DNA of 64,000 nucleotides from NCBI GenBank assembly GCA_035307765.1, contig DATGHU010000031.1, positions 1 through 64,000 on the forward strand. Direction: 5' to 3'. Position 1 is the stretch's first letter; each line of letters opens with the position of its first letter. Under the pieces are notes generated by a model. The model did not search any database and had not been told where the DNA came from. It saw nothing but the letters and a program-made list of their open reading frames with translations. A program made the position numbers and the translations under genes. Shown here piece by piece: positions 16,078 to 24,396 of this stretch. The stretch comes from a bacterium (GTDB lineage: Bacteria > Sysuimicrobiota > Sysuimicrobiia > Sysuimicrobiales > Segetimicrobiaceae).

Positions 16078-16892
16078 CGCCGGGTCGGCGGGCGCGCCCG
16101 AACCACTTCCTCGACGTGGCGATCGCGGCCGCTCGGGCAGGAGGCGTGACTCTCCGCGAACGCTACGGCCGTCCGGGCCGCATCACGATGAAACCGGGAG
16201 GGATGGGCCCGGTCTCCGAAGCCGACCTGGCGAGCGAGGCGGCAATTCTGGCCCTTCTTCGAGAGACCGGGGTGCCCGTTCTGTCCGAAGAAGCCGGGGG
16301 CCCCGAGACGGGGCGACGATGGATTGTGGATCCGCTCGACGGCACGAGCAACTTCATCCGCCACCTGCCGTGGTTCGGCGTGGGCGTGGCGCTGGCAACG
16401 GACGATACCGTGGAGCTGGGTGTCGTGTTCGTGCCGATCACGGGCGAACTGTTCTCGGCAGCGCGCGGGGGCGGGGCGACGCTCAACGGGGAGCCGGTTC
16501 GGGTCTCCGAGACGGCGTCGCTGGCGGCAACTTGCATCGTGACCTCAATCGATCACGGCGTGTGTGCCGTGCCAACCCGCATCCGGCGTTTCGCTAGGGT
16601 CGCCGCCCAGGTCGCCGAAATGCGGAGCCCGAATGCGGCGCTGTTGGATCTTGCCTACGTCGCCGCCGGCCGGACGGACGGATTTTGGGAGGACGGTCTC
16701 AGTCCCTGGGATTTCGCGGCCGGCAGCCTCCTCGTGCAGGAAGCCGGCGGTGCGGTCTCCGGTTTGGACGGCGCACCGCTCAGGTTGGACCCCCAGGGGG
16801 TCGTGGCCACGAACGGCCGATTCCACGACGTGCTGGTCGCGGCGCTCAAGGGGGGACACGCCGGCACCGAGGGCGGGCCCGATGGCACTTGA
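16074..16892 (+). CDS. Inositol monophosphatase-family phosphatase
   Basis: About 272 aa. It carries the metal-binding motifs VLSEEAGG, WIVDPLDGTSNFIRHLPWFG and SPWDFAAGSLLVQEAGG, the three signatures of the lithium-sensitive phosphatase superfamily (IMPase, histidinol phosphatase, PAP phosphatase). The start is uncertain. The conserved N-terminus (HFLDVAIAAARAGG) needs a start upstream of the GTG at 16116, and the only nearby candidate is a CTG at 16074 overlapping the GDPD stop. An earlier GTG at 15999 lacks a ribosome-binding site. Next to GDPD it could dephosphorylate inositol phosphate or glycerol phosphate. Confidence 0.82.
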   Translation: MTPGRRARPNHFLDVAIAAARAGGVTLRERYGRPGRITMKPGGMGPVSEADLASEAAILALLRETGVPVLSEEAGGPETGRRWIVDPLDGTSNFIRHLPWFGVGVALATDDTVELGVVFVPITGELFSAARGGGATLNGEPVRVSETASLAATCIVTSIDHGVCAVPTRIRRFARVAAQVAEMRSPNAALLDLAYVAAGRTDGFWEDGLSPWDFAAGSLLVQEAGGAVSGLDGAPLRLDPQGVVATNGRFHDVLVAALKGGHAGTEGGPDGT

Positions 16893-17580
16893 ATTCCCCT
16901 CTCGGTCCGTCTTTGAGCCGCCCAGTTACCCCAACGTGTGGTTCTACATGCATGAGGCGCTTGCCCCCTCGCAGGCGGGCGCTGTGTCGTTCGTGACCGG
17001 CTGGCTACACGAGCAGTGCGGCATTACAAACGACTTCGGCCACTACAAACCTCCTGAAGCATCGGATTCCCAAGCCCGTCTCCACAGCGTTCAGCCTTGG
17101 CGGGACGCGGCGGACCCGGCGCACAATCACGCGCACGACCTGCACATCCGCTACTATTACATCGCGCTCCGACAGACTGGCCAGGAGCGTGCGAGGTTTC
17201 CGGGTCGCCCAGACGGCGGGCGTCAGTACTTCCGGTTTGCCGGCAGTGTCCACTATGAAGTAGAAGACGAGCACCCGCTCCACCCTGACATGGATGAGTG
17301 TCCGTACTGCGGTCGGACGGGGATGTACGCGGATGCGGCCGACCTGTTTGCCGGGGTGCACGAGCCGCTGGGGTTGGAGTTGCTGCTGTACGGCACGATC
17401 CGGGGGGAGCGGATCGTGCGGGCCGACGGTCGCCCCGCGGTCGGCCTGGCCGCGCTTGATGAAAGTCACTCGGTCGAAATACATCGCCTGCGCCCGGTCC
17501 GGCCCGATATGAACATCGTCGACCTGGGAGTGGTGGTAATCGACCCGAAGCCGGTCACCCCGCAAGCATACCACGCATGA
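16882..17580 (+). CDS. Unrecognised 232-aa protein with CPYCGRTG and a histidine-rich segment
   Basis: I do not recognise this family. The protein is soluble and rich in aromatic residues. It has a possible metal site in HNHAHDLHIRYYY (residues 81-93) and a CxxC pair in CPYCGRTG (140-147), plus further histidines at 124, 131, 134 and 160. There is no signal peptide. It overlaps the phosphatase gene by 11 bp and the next gene by four (ATGA), so it is almost certainly co-translated and part of the same pathway. Codon use matches its neighbours. A metal-dependent enzyme is conceivable but not shown. Confidence 0.8.
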   Translation: MALEFPSRSVFEPPSYPNVWFYMHEALAPSQAGAVSFVTGWLHEQCGITNDFGHYKPPEASDSQARLHSVQPWRDAADPAHNHAHDLHIRYYYIALRQTGQERARFPGRPDGGRQYFRFAGSVHYEVEDEHPLHPDMDECPYCGRTGMYADAADLFAGVHEPLGLELLLYGTIRGERIVRADGRPAVGLAALDESHSVEIHRLRPVRPDMNIVDLGVVVIDPKPVTPQAYHA

Positions 17581-18446
17581 TCCTTGGGGCCTGCGTGTGG
17601 GTCTACGGGGATGTCCCGCTCGCGGACGCATTGGCGCGGATCGCCGACGCCGGCTGCGACGGCGTCGAACTCCCCGGCGAGCCGGACCGGATGCGAGCAT
17701 CAGAGGTACGACGCCTTCTGGCACGCCACCGTCTCACACCGGTGGCCTTGACGGCTTCGTGCAAAGTCCCCGAAACGCGCCGCGACCTAGGACATCCCGA
17801 CCCCGCCGTGCGGTCGGCGGCGGTCGCCTACGTGGTGGAGTGTCTGCGGTTCGCCGCCGACGCCGGTGTCCCCCTGGTGCAAATGCTGCCGTCCGGAGAA
17901 TCCCGCCTTGCGCCGATAGCGGACCGCGCGGACGAGTGGCGGTGGTCGGTGGAGGCCATGCGGCTGGCGGCCCGAGAAGCGGAGCGTCTGGGCGTGCGCG
18001 TCGCTGTGGAGCCGCTCAACCGGTACGAGGCGTACCTCGTGACGACGGTAGACGAGGGCCTAGCTTACCTCGACGCCGTTGCCTCTCCGTGGGTTGGCCT
18101 GACGCTCGATCTGTTCCACGCCAACATCGAGGAGCGCACGATCCCCGGCGCTATCGGGACCGCCGGGGCCCGACTCTTCCACGTGCACGTTGCCGATACG
18201 ACGCGGGAGGGGTTGGGCCGCGGGCACCTCGATCTTGAGACGTGCATCGCTGGGCTGCACACTATCGGGTACGAGGGAGCCCTGGTGCTGGAGGTCGTGC
18301 CGCGCGGGCTACCCTTCACACAATCATCCGAGGATCGTCGTGGAGCGGCAACCCTTGACCGGGACCTTCGCGACTCAGTGACGCGGTTGCGAACCGCCCT
18401 GTCCCAGAAGCCGAGGGACGACGGATGTGTCGGGCGGAGTGTCTGA
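17577..18446 (+). CDS. Xylose isomerase-like TIM-barrel protein (sugar phosphate isomerase/epimerase)
   Basis: A 289-aa AP-endonuclease-2/IolE-IolI superfamily barrel. The likely metal ligands are E in VAVEPLNRYEAY, D and H in LTLDLFHANIEE, H in LFHVHVADT and E in LVLEVVPRG. Members isomerise, epimerise or dehydrate sugars, inosose (IolE/IolI) or hydroxypyruvate. Together with the oxidoreductase, phosphatase and GDPD of this locus, an inosose or keto-sugar step is plausible. It starts by four-base overlap with the previous gene. The last 20 residues are probably unstructured. Confidence 0.85.
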   Translation: MILGACVWVYGDVPLADALARIADAGCDGVELPGEPDRMRASEVRRLLARHRLTPVALTASCKVPETRRDLGHPDPAVRSAAVAYVVECLRFAADAGVPLVQMLPSGESRLAPIADRADEWRWSVEAMRLAAREAERLGVRVAVEPLNRYEAYLVTTVDEGLAYLDAVASPWVGLTLDLFHANIEERTIPGAIGTAGARLFHVHVADTTREGLGRGHLDLETCIAGLHTIGYEGALVLEVVPRGLPFTQSSEDRRGAATLDRDLRDSVTRLRTALSQKPRDDGCVGRSV

Positions 18447-18586
18447 GAACGGGCCCCGCGAAGCGCAGGGCTGCCGTGGCGGAAGGGGGGTGGTCGAGAT
18501 CCAACCGATCGTTCACCGCGGACATCGAGTGCGACGGTACAGGAGGCCGCGTCGAGCGGCCGACCCGCATGCGGAGGTGGTACATC

Positions 18587-18970
18587 GTGGATGTTCGGTC
18601 TATTGAGGGGGTCCCGGCCTCGCCGGAACACCGGGGAACTGTTCCAGTGTGGTGGCTTTTCAAGCCGAGGGAGTTAAAGGCGGCGACCGCCGGGGGGTAC
18701 CTGGAACTCGTCAGCGAGTTTGAGGTCAAAGGGGGAGGCTCAGTGCACCCCCACCACCATCGCACGCACGAATTCTACTACGTCGTGAGCGGACGTGGGC
18801 GAATGACCGTCGCGGGTGAAACGCGGGAGATCGTTCAGGGCGATCTCGTGCACATTCCGCCCGACGTGGTCCACAGCCTAGCACCGATTAGCCCGCACGC
18901 GGCGATTAGATGTTTCTGCTTTGCCGTCGGCCTGCGCGATACCCCAGAGGTGAACTACTCGGCAGAGTAA
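18587..18970 (+). CDS. Cupin-domain protein
   Basis: A 127-aa single cupin. Motif 1 is GGGSVHPHHHRTHEFYYVVSG (two spaced histidines and a glutamate, the usual metal ligands) and motif 2 is GDLVHIPPDVVHSL. The GTG at 18587 is chosen because GGAGGTGG lies six bases upstream. An in-frame ATG at 18569 has no ribosome-binding site. It may be an isomerase, dioxygenase or ligand sensor for the upstream carbohydrate locus, which lies in the same direction 140 bp before. Confidence 0.75.
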   Translation: MDVRSIEGVPASPEHRGTVPVWWLFKPRELKAATAGGYLELVSEFEVKGGGSVHPHHHRTHEFYYVVSGRGRMTVAGETREIVQGDLVHIPPDVVHSLAPISPHAAIRCFCFAVGLRDTPEVNYSAE

Positions 18971-19021
18971 GCCTCGAGGCTCGTGCGCGTACTGGCTCCG
19001 GCAGGTTGGGGATCTGCCACC

Positions 19022-19030
19022 TGCTATGAT
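19022..19030 (+). promoter_or_regulatory. Extended -10 promoter element for the cyclase gene
   Basis: TGCTATGAT (TATGAT at 19025-19030 with TG upstream) lies about 80 bp before the ATG at 19109. No good -35 is present. Confidence 0.35.
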
Positions 19031-19108
19031 TGGACTGCCCATCGCCGGTAGCGGTGCAGAGATCGCGTCCCGGGGCACGCGACGGACCTGATTGACGGAG
19101 GGTGACGC

Positions 19109-19831
19109 ATGAAACGTCGAACCTACGACCTCAGCATGCCCTTTACGCGGGATATGCCGACGTTCTTCTTTTGGAAGAACTGGCACCACCCACCACTCTT
19201 TGCGACCTTCTCGGACCTGGAGGAAACCAGTCTGGGCCCTGGGACTGGAGAAGGCTTCGTCACGCTGGTTTCCTTTCTCACTCATACCGGCACCCACATG
19301 GACTCCCCCCGGCACTTTCGCAGGGATCGCTGGTACCTTCACGAGATTCCTGTGGATCGGTTTCTGGGAGAAGGGGAGGTCTTGAACATCCCGAAAGGCC
19401 CGAACGCGGACGTCACCGTGGACGACCTCGAGCACGCGGGGCGGGATATCCGTCCGGACGATATCGTTGCGATCGATACTGGGTGGCACCGGACGTATCG
19501 GACGCCCGGACAGGATCCGGAGGGAGCACGCTACTACTTTACGCAGCATCCCGGGTTGTGTGGGGAATCCGCAGAATGGTTGGTCAACCGAGGCGTGCTG
19601 ACGGTGCTCATCGATACCCCGGCGATTGACTCCGCCCCACACACCGTGTTCGGTGACAACACCTGGCAGACACACACCGTGTTGTTTGATCACAATATTC
19701 CGGTCGTCGAACACCTGGGAGGGGAAATCGACGAGGTCGCCGGCCGTCGCTGCCTGATTAGCTGCGCACCCGTCAAATATGTGAACGGTGACGCCTTTCC
19801 GCTCCGAGTCCTGGCGTCGCCGCTGGGGTAG
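19109..19831 (+). CDS. Cyclase/kynurenine formamidase-family metal hydrolase
   Basis: A 240-aa protein with the family signature HTGTHMDSPRHF (H-x-G-T-H-x-D-x-P-x-H, the divalent metal site) near residues 58-69, and the second conserved region VLIDTPAIDSAPHTVFGDN. Members hydrolyse N-formylkynurenine, isatin or cyclic amides, or act as cyclases in antibiotic pathways. No tryptophan catabolic genes are adjacent, so the substrate is open. The ribosome-binding site GGAGGGTGA precedes the ATG. It appears monocistronic and converges on mscL. Confidence 0.82.
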   Translation: MKRRTYDLSMPFTRDMPTFFFWKNWHHPPLFATFSDLEETSLGPGTGEGFVTLVSFLTHTGTHMDSPRHFRRDRWYLHEIPVDRFLGEGEVLNIPKGPNADVTVDDLEHAGRDIRPDDIVAIDTGWHRTYRTPGQDPEGARYYFTQHPGLCGESAEWLVNRGVLTVLIDTPAIDSAPHTVFGDNTWQTHTVLFDHNIPVVEHLGGEIDEVAGRRCLISCAPVKYVNGDAFPLRVLASPLG

Positions 19832-19927
19832 CCTCCGCCTCGGCTTGGAGAGGTTTTTGCCAAAGGGCACACCCGGGCACAGTGTCGGGAGGCGTCGGTT
19901 CGAGGGAGGTCGTCCCGCCAGTAGAAT

Positions 19928-20362
19928 CTACGCCGCTTTCACCTCTGAGGTACAGAACGGGCACCGCACCGCCTTGAGTGGGATGTCCGAGGTGCAGTAC
20001 GGGCAGGGCTTCGTGGTCGCGGTGACTGGCTTAGGGCGCTGCATTTTGTTGACCTGCCGGATCAGCAGGAAGAGGACGAACGCCACGATGACGAAATCGA
20101 TGATCGTGTTGATGAAGATCCCGTAGTTAATCGTCGGCGCCCCCGCCGCTTTGGCCGCCGCGACCGATGGGTACGGCCCTCCCTTCAGGGTGATGAACAG
20201 GCTCGAGAAATCGATCCCGCCGAGGGCGAGACCGATCGGCGGCATGATGATGTCGCTTACGAGCGACGTGATGATCCGGCCGAACGACGCGCCCAGGATT
20301 ATTCCGACGGCGAAGTCCAGCAGATTGCCCCGCATCGCGAACTCCCTAAACTCACGCACCAT
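19928..20362 (-). CDS. mscL: Large-conductance mechanosensitive channel with zinc-ribbon tail
   Basis: A 144-aa MscL. The N-terminal amphipathic helix and TM1 (MVREFREFAMRGNLLDFAVG then IILGASFGRIITSLV) and TM2 (FIVINTIID-type, here FINTIIDFVIVAFVLFLLI) are canonical. It opens at high membrane tension to protect from osmotic downshock. After the usual cytoplasmic helix comes CPYCTSDIPLKAVRCPFC, a four-cysteine zinc-ribbon tail present in some bacterial lineages but absent from E. coli MscL. The start at 20362 has GGGGGG upstream. It lies 14 bp behind the hydrolase gene, probably in one transcript. Confidence 0.92.
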   Translation of the reverse strand: MVREFREFAMRGNLLDFAVGIILGASFGRIITSLVSDIIMPPIGLALGGIDFSSLFITLKGGPYPSVAAAKAAGAPTINYGIFINTIIDFVIVAFVLFLLIRQVNKMQRPKPVTATTKPCPYCTSDIPLKAVRCPFCTSEVKAA

Positions 20363-20376
20363 GGTCGACCCCCCGA

Positions 20377-21258
20377 TCACCGATTTTGATCATGCAGGAG
20401 CGCCGATGCACCGGACGGCCGGGTAGGGTGGGTGGGCCACCGGCTGTCGTCGACCGCGGTCACGAAATCGAGGAGCGCGCGGTTGAAGGCGTCCGGCTCT
20501 TCCAGGTTCATCGTGTGGCCGGTCGTGGGGCAGACGAACAACCCGGCGGTCGAGATCTGTTGCTTCATCAACAACCCTGGGGCCAGACACGGATCGTCCT
20601 CGTCGCCGTTGACGATCAGTGTGGGGACCTTGAGCGTCGCGAGGGAACCCTTGAGGTCGTAGACCGAGGCGCGGCCCCCTTGCACGCCGCGCATCGTGTT
20701 GGCGCTCCCGCGCGCCGAGTGTTTGGCGAGGGCGTCGGCGAATTCCTGCCAGCCGCGCGGATCCTTCCGCATGAACTGGACCCGGAAAGGCCCCCGGGCG
20801 TAGGCGGCGGCGACGGCCGCCATCCCTTCGTGCTCGATCCTGCGGGCCAACTCCTCGGCATCCCGGCGAAACTGGACCTGGTCATCGGACCCGTAGCCGC
20901 ACCCCGCGACGACGAGTGACCGGGCGAGCGTCGGATACCGAAGCCCAAGGTGCAGGGTGGCGTAGCCGCCCATGGAGAGGCCGACGACGTGCGCCGGCGC
21001 GAGCTGGAGGTGCATGATCAGGCCGCGCAGGTCCTCGACCGCGTGATCCTGGGAGTAGGCCGCCGCGTCCTCGGGCACGTCGGAGGGAGGGTAGCCCCGG
21101 GCATTGTAGGTGACCACCCTGTATCTGCGGGCGAAGAACTTGACCTGAGGATCCCAGCTGCGTTGGTCCCCGGCAAACTCGTGCGCGAAGACGATGGGCA
21201 CGCCCGTACCGTAGACTTCATAGTGCAGGCGTATCCCATTGATCAGCGCTGCTGGCAT
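20377..21258 (-). CDS. Alpha/beta hydrolase (3-oxoadipate enol-lactonase-like)
   Basis: A 293-aa cytoplasmic alpha/beta-fold hydrolase beginning MPAALINGIRLHYEVYGTG. It has the oxyanion region FAHEFAGDQRSW, the nucleophile elbow GLSMGGYATL, the acid in LIVNGDEDDPC and the catalytic histidine in TTGHTMNLEEPDAF. The closest named types are enol-lactonases and haloperoxidase-like esterases. The real substrate is unknown. The start at 21258 follows GGGAGG. It is followed at 14 bp by mscL, which is not an obvious functional partner. Confidence 0.82.
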   Translation of the reverse strand: MPAALINGIRLHYEVYGTGVPIVFAHEFAGDQRSWDPQVKFFARRYRVVTYNARGYPPSDVPEDAAAYSQDHAVEDLRGLIMHLQLAPAHVVGLSMGGYATLHLGLRYPTLARSLVVAGCGYGSDDQVQFRRDAEELARRIEHEGMAAVAAAYARGPFRVQFMRKDPRGWQEFADALAKHSARGSANTMRGVQGGRASVYDLKGSLATLKVPTLIVNGDEDDPCLAPGLLMKQQISTAGLFVCPTTGHTMNLEEPDAFNRALLDFVTAVDDSRWPTHPTRPSGASALLHDQNR

Positions 21259-21752
21259 CTGAGGGCCTCCCGGCTTCCGCTGGACCGCTGCACGTGGGGG
21301 ATTGGCCTCGGCGCGACGAAGCCCCTGCCTGTACCGCCCGCGGAAGCGCAAGTTCCCCGGGTGTGCGTGGACCTGTGATTCTGCATTGAGTATGCGAGGG
21401 GATCCCGGTCGGCTGCCCATCGACCCGTGGGGAGTTCGTTGCGAACCGCATGCGTCTTCGTTCTCTTTCACCCGAATCCATCGGTCGTGGAACGGCGCGG
21501 CTGCCGTCGCCACCGTGGATGCGGCCGTGACCGTCCGGTCGGTCGGACCCGCGTCGAGCGCATGTCAAAATGGGACCGCAGGAAATCATGTGTTTTGAAA
21601 GAAGCGGACCACTCCAAGATGGCTTGGAGGTATCGAAGTGTTCGATGTCATCCCGCAGCGGAGGCATCCAATGGCATTTCACCCTTCTTGCGGAAGAGCA
21701 CGGGATGGTTCCGTGATCGGATGCGGCTGACGGGGCACACACGGGGGTTCGA
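21259..21752. other. Divergent intergenic region without recognised gene
   Basis: About 490 bp between the hydrolase (minus) and the M23 peptidase (plus). Reading frames here have no ribosome-binding site and no recognisable product. The central part (about 21590-21640) is lower in G+C and may hold the divergent promoters, but no consensus pair stands out. Confidence 0.45.
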
Positions 21753-22691
21753 ATGCCAAAGCACGGCGGGGTAGCCGCGCGGTGCCCGCGGGGTCGAAGC
21801 GGGGCCGCCGCTCGACTCGTGACGATCGCGGGGCTCGTTGGCGTGTTGGGAGCCGGGGCCCCTCCGGCATGCTCCGCTCCTCTGGCGCAGCCCCCGGGGA
21901 TCCTTCGGGTCACACCGGCCTCCCCGGTTCAGGGGGACACGGCGGTGGTCCTCGTCTCGGCGCCGGCGGGAGCCGAGGTGCGGGTGCGATGGGACGGTCG
22001 CGCGCTGTCGCTCTTCCGCCTCCCGGACGGATCACGGCGGGCGCTGATCGGAACGGACCCGGACGTCGCGCTCGGGGCGCACACGCTGTCGGCGACGGTG
22101 GCGGAGGCGACCGGCCCGACGGTTCGGCTCTCCCAGGTCGTCCGGATTCGTTCGGGGCGTTTTGGGATTCGCAACCTGACGCTTCCCCCGCACACCTTTG
22201 CGTTGATCACCGCGAAGAACCTCTCCACGGAGCAGCGGGCCCTAGGCCCGGTCCTCAGCCTGCGCACGCCGGTGGCGTTTTGGTCCGGCGCCTTCCAGGC
22301 ACCCTCGTCGGGGGCGATGGACTCCCCGTACGGTGAGCAGGGAGTGTACAACGGCCACCGGGAGTGGTGGCACCAGGGGATCGACTTCTCCGCGGCCGAG
22401 GGGTCGCCGATCTTGGCGGCCAACGGCGGGATGGTGGTCCTGGCGGAGATGCTGCCGCTGGGGGGCAATACCGTGGTCATCGATCACGGGCAGGGTGTCC
22501 TGACCGAATATCTGCACCTTTCGGCGTTTGCGGTCCACAAGGGATCCCGGGTGGAGCGGGGGGTTCCGATCGGCCGGATCGGCGCGACCGGCCTGGTTAC
22601 CGGCCCGAGCCTGCACTGGGGATTGTACGTCAACGGCATCCCCGTGAACCCGATGTTCTGGATGGTGCCGCGTCCGTGGCTGACGTCCTGA
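21753..22691 (+). CDS. M23-family (LytM-type) peptidase domain protein, exported
   Basis: A 312-aa protein. The N-terminal hydrophobic segment LVTIAGLVGVLGAGAPPACS (with C40 as a possible lipobox cysteine) suggests export or a lipoprotein. A beta-sandwich-like region (50-135) precedes the M23 domain. The zinc ligands H207 and D211 (HQGIDF) and H288 are present, as is H255 in EYLHLS. The usual first histidine of HxH is replaced by S286 (GPSLHWGL), so catalysis may be weakened. Active relatives cleave peptidoglycan cross-bridges; inactive ones act as amidase activators. Confidence 0.8.
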   Translation: MPKHGGVAARCPRGRSGAAARLVTIAGLVGVLGAGAPPACSAPLAQPPGILRVTPASPVQGDTAVVLVSAPAGAEVRVRWDGRALSLFRLPDGSRRALIGTDPDVALGAHTLSATVAEATGPTVRLSQVVRIRSGRFGIRNLTLPPHTFALITAKNLSTEQRALGPVLSLRTPVAFWSGAFQAPSSGAMDSPYGEQGVYNGHREWWHQGIDFSAAEGSPILAANGGMVVLAEMLPLGGNTVVIDHGQGVLTEYLHLSAFAVHKGSRVERGVPIGRIGATGLVTGPSLHWGLYVNGIPVNPMFWMVPRPWLTS

Positions 22692-22748
22692 GCGGACGGC
22701 GAAATCGCCCGCCGGGCCGCGCGGGATTCCCCCGCATCGCGGTCCCGC

Positions 22749-24389
22749 CTACTGGATCACGACGTCGAAGAGGCGGGGCCCGTCGCTTCGACTGGCAAGC
22801 GCGTCGCGGAGTTCGTCCGGCCGCGTGATCACGGACGCCGGAACCCCGAACCCCTGGGCGACGCTGGGGATGTCGACGACCGGCGCGTCGAGATCCATGC
22901 CGATCAGTCGTTCCGCCGGGACGGCGCCGCCTTTGTAGGTCGCCATCCCATCCTTCAGCACCTGGTAGGCGCGGTTGTCCATCACCAACACCGTGACCGG
23001 CACCCGGTATCGGGCCGCGGTCCACAGCGCCTGTACCGTGTACATCAGCGACCCGTCCCCGATCGTGCAGATCACCCGACGGTCCGGCCACGCCATCTGG
23101 GCGCCCAGGCTGGCCGGAAGGCCGAGCCCCAGCGATCCGGCGGCGAGCCCCAGGTAGGCCTGCTCCGAGCGGAACGGCAGGTATCGGTCGATGATCCGGG
23201 CGGCGGTGATCGCTTCATCGACGATCGTCACGGAGTCGTCCATCGCCTCCCCGAGCGTCCGGTACACGAACTCCTGGGTCATCCGCGCCCCCGCCGCCGG
23301 AGGGGCGGCCGCCGCCAGCCATCCTTCCTCGCGCCGGTTTCGTTCCCGCCGGACCTGCGCCGTCCGCGCCGCGGCTTCCCGCCGGCCTTCCGCGGTCATG
23401 CGCTCCCCGAGTCTGGCGGCCACGCTCGGCAAGATCGCGGCCAAGTCCCCGACGACTCCGAGCGTGACCGGGAGGTTCTTGCCGATCTCCCAGGCGTCCG
23501 GATCAATGTGGATCACCGAGGTCTGCGGCGAAAGCCGCACGGGCGGTGTGTACAGGAGTCCTGCAAATTTGCGCGCCCCCGCGACGAGGACGACGTCGGC
23601 GTCACCCAGTTCCGCACGCAGTTGGGTGAGCGACAGCCCGATCATGCCCAGGTACTGCGGATGATCCGTCGGGAACACGGACCGGACGGGCAGCCGCTCG
23701 CCGTAGGCTCGGGCCCCGGTCAGCTCCGCGATCCGGACGAGCGCCGTTCGGGCCTCCGGGGTCGCCGCCGAGGCGCCGACGATGAGGACGGGCCGGTGCG
23801 CGCGCGCCAGCGAATCGGCGATCCGGTCGAGCACCGCAGGGGGCGGCGCGCTGCCTCCGGCCACCTCGATCCACGGCGCGGGATCGCCCGCCTCCTCGTC
23901 CAGGCAGTCCATCGGCAGCGACAGAAACACCGGGCCGGCGGGGGGCGCCGCGGCGGTCTTGAACGCTCTCGCCAGCGCGATCGGGATGTCCGCGCCGGTT
24001 CGAGCCTCGTACGACCATTTCGTGAAGCCCGAGGCCAGGCGCGCGAGGTCGCTCCACAGCGCGGGTTCCTGGAGCATCAGCCGGCGGTCCACCTGACCGG
24101 CGGTGACCACCATCGGGGTCTTGGCCCGGCAGGCGTTGAAGATGTTGCCGAGCCCGTTGGCCACCCCCGGGGTGATGTGGAGGTTGACGAACGCCGGCGC
24201 CCCGGTCGCCTGAGCGTAGCCGTAGGCCATGCCGACGGGGATCGCATCTTGGAGCGCCAGGACGTACGTGATGTCGGGGTAGTCGGCGAACATCTCCATG
24301 AAATTGAGCTCGGTCGTGCCGGGGTTGCCGAAGACGTAACGGATCCCGCGATCCCGGAGCATCTCGAACAGCGCGGTCTTCGCCTGCAT
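22749..24389 (-). CDS. Thiamine-diphosphate-dependent enzyme, benzoylformate decarboxylase-like
   Basis: A 546-aa three-domain ThDP enzyme. The N-terminal Pyr domain has GIRYVFGNPGTTELNFMEMF, with E27 the likely ThDP-activating glutamate, and QDAIPVGMAYGYAQATG. The central domain includes PVLIVGASAATPEA. The C-terminal PP domain has the motif GDGSLMYTVQALWTAARY followed by VMDNRAYQVLK. The proximity of GNPGTTEL and a downstream-coupled RraA gene favours a 2-oxoacid decarboxylase rather than acetolactate synthase (no small subunit). It lies seven bases behind the RraA-like gene in the same operon. Confidence 0.85.
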   Translation of the reverse strand: MQAKTALFEMLRDRGIRYVFGNPGTTELNFMEMFADYPDITYVLALQDAIPVGMAYGYAQATGAPAFVNLHITPGVANGLGNIFNACRAKTPMVVTAGQVDRRLMLQEPALWSDLARLASGFTKWSYEARTGADIPIALARAFKTAAAPPAGPVFLSLPMDCLDEEAGDPAPWIEVAGGSAPPPAVLDRIADSLARAHRPVLIVGASAATPEARTALVRIAELTGARAYGERLPVRSVFPTDHPQYLGMIGLSLTQLRAELGDADVVLVAGARKFAGLLYTPPVRLSPQTSVIHIDPDAWEIGKNLPVTLGVVGDLAAILPSVAARLGERMTAEGRREAAARTAQVRRERNRREEGWLAAAAPPAAGARMTQEFVYRTLGEAMDDSVTIVDEAITAARIIDRYLPFRSEQAYLGLAAGSLGLGLPASLGAQMAWPDRRVICTIGDGSLMYTVQALWTAARYRVPVTVLVMDNRAYQVLKDGMATYKGGAVPAERLIGMDLDAPVVDIPSVAQGFGVPASVITRPDELRDALASRSDGPRLFDVVIQ

Positions 24390-24396
24390 CAGCCGC

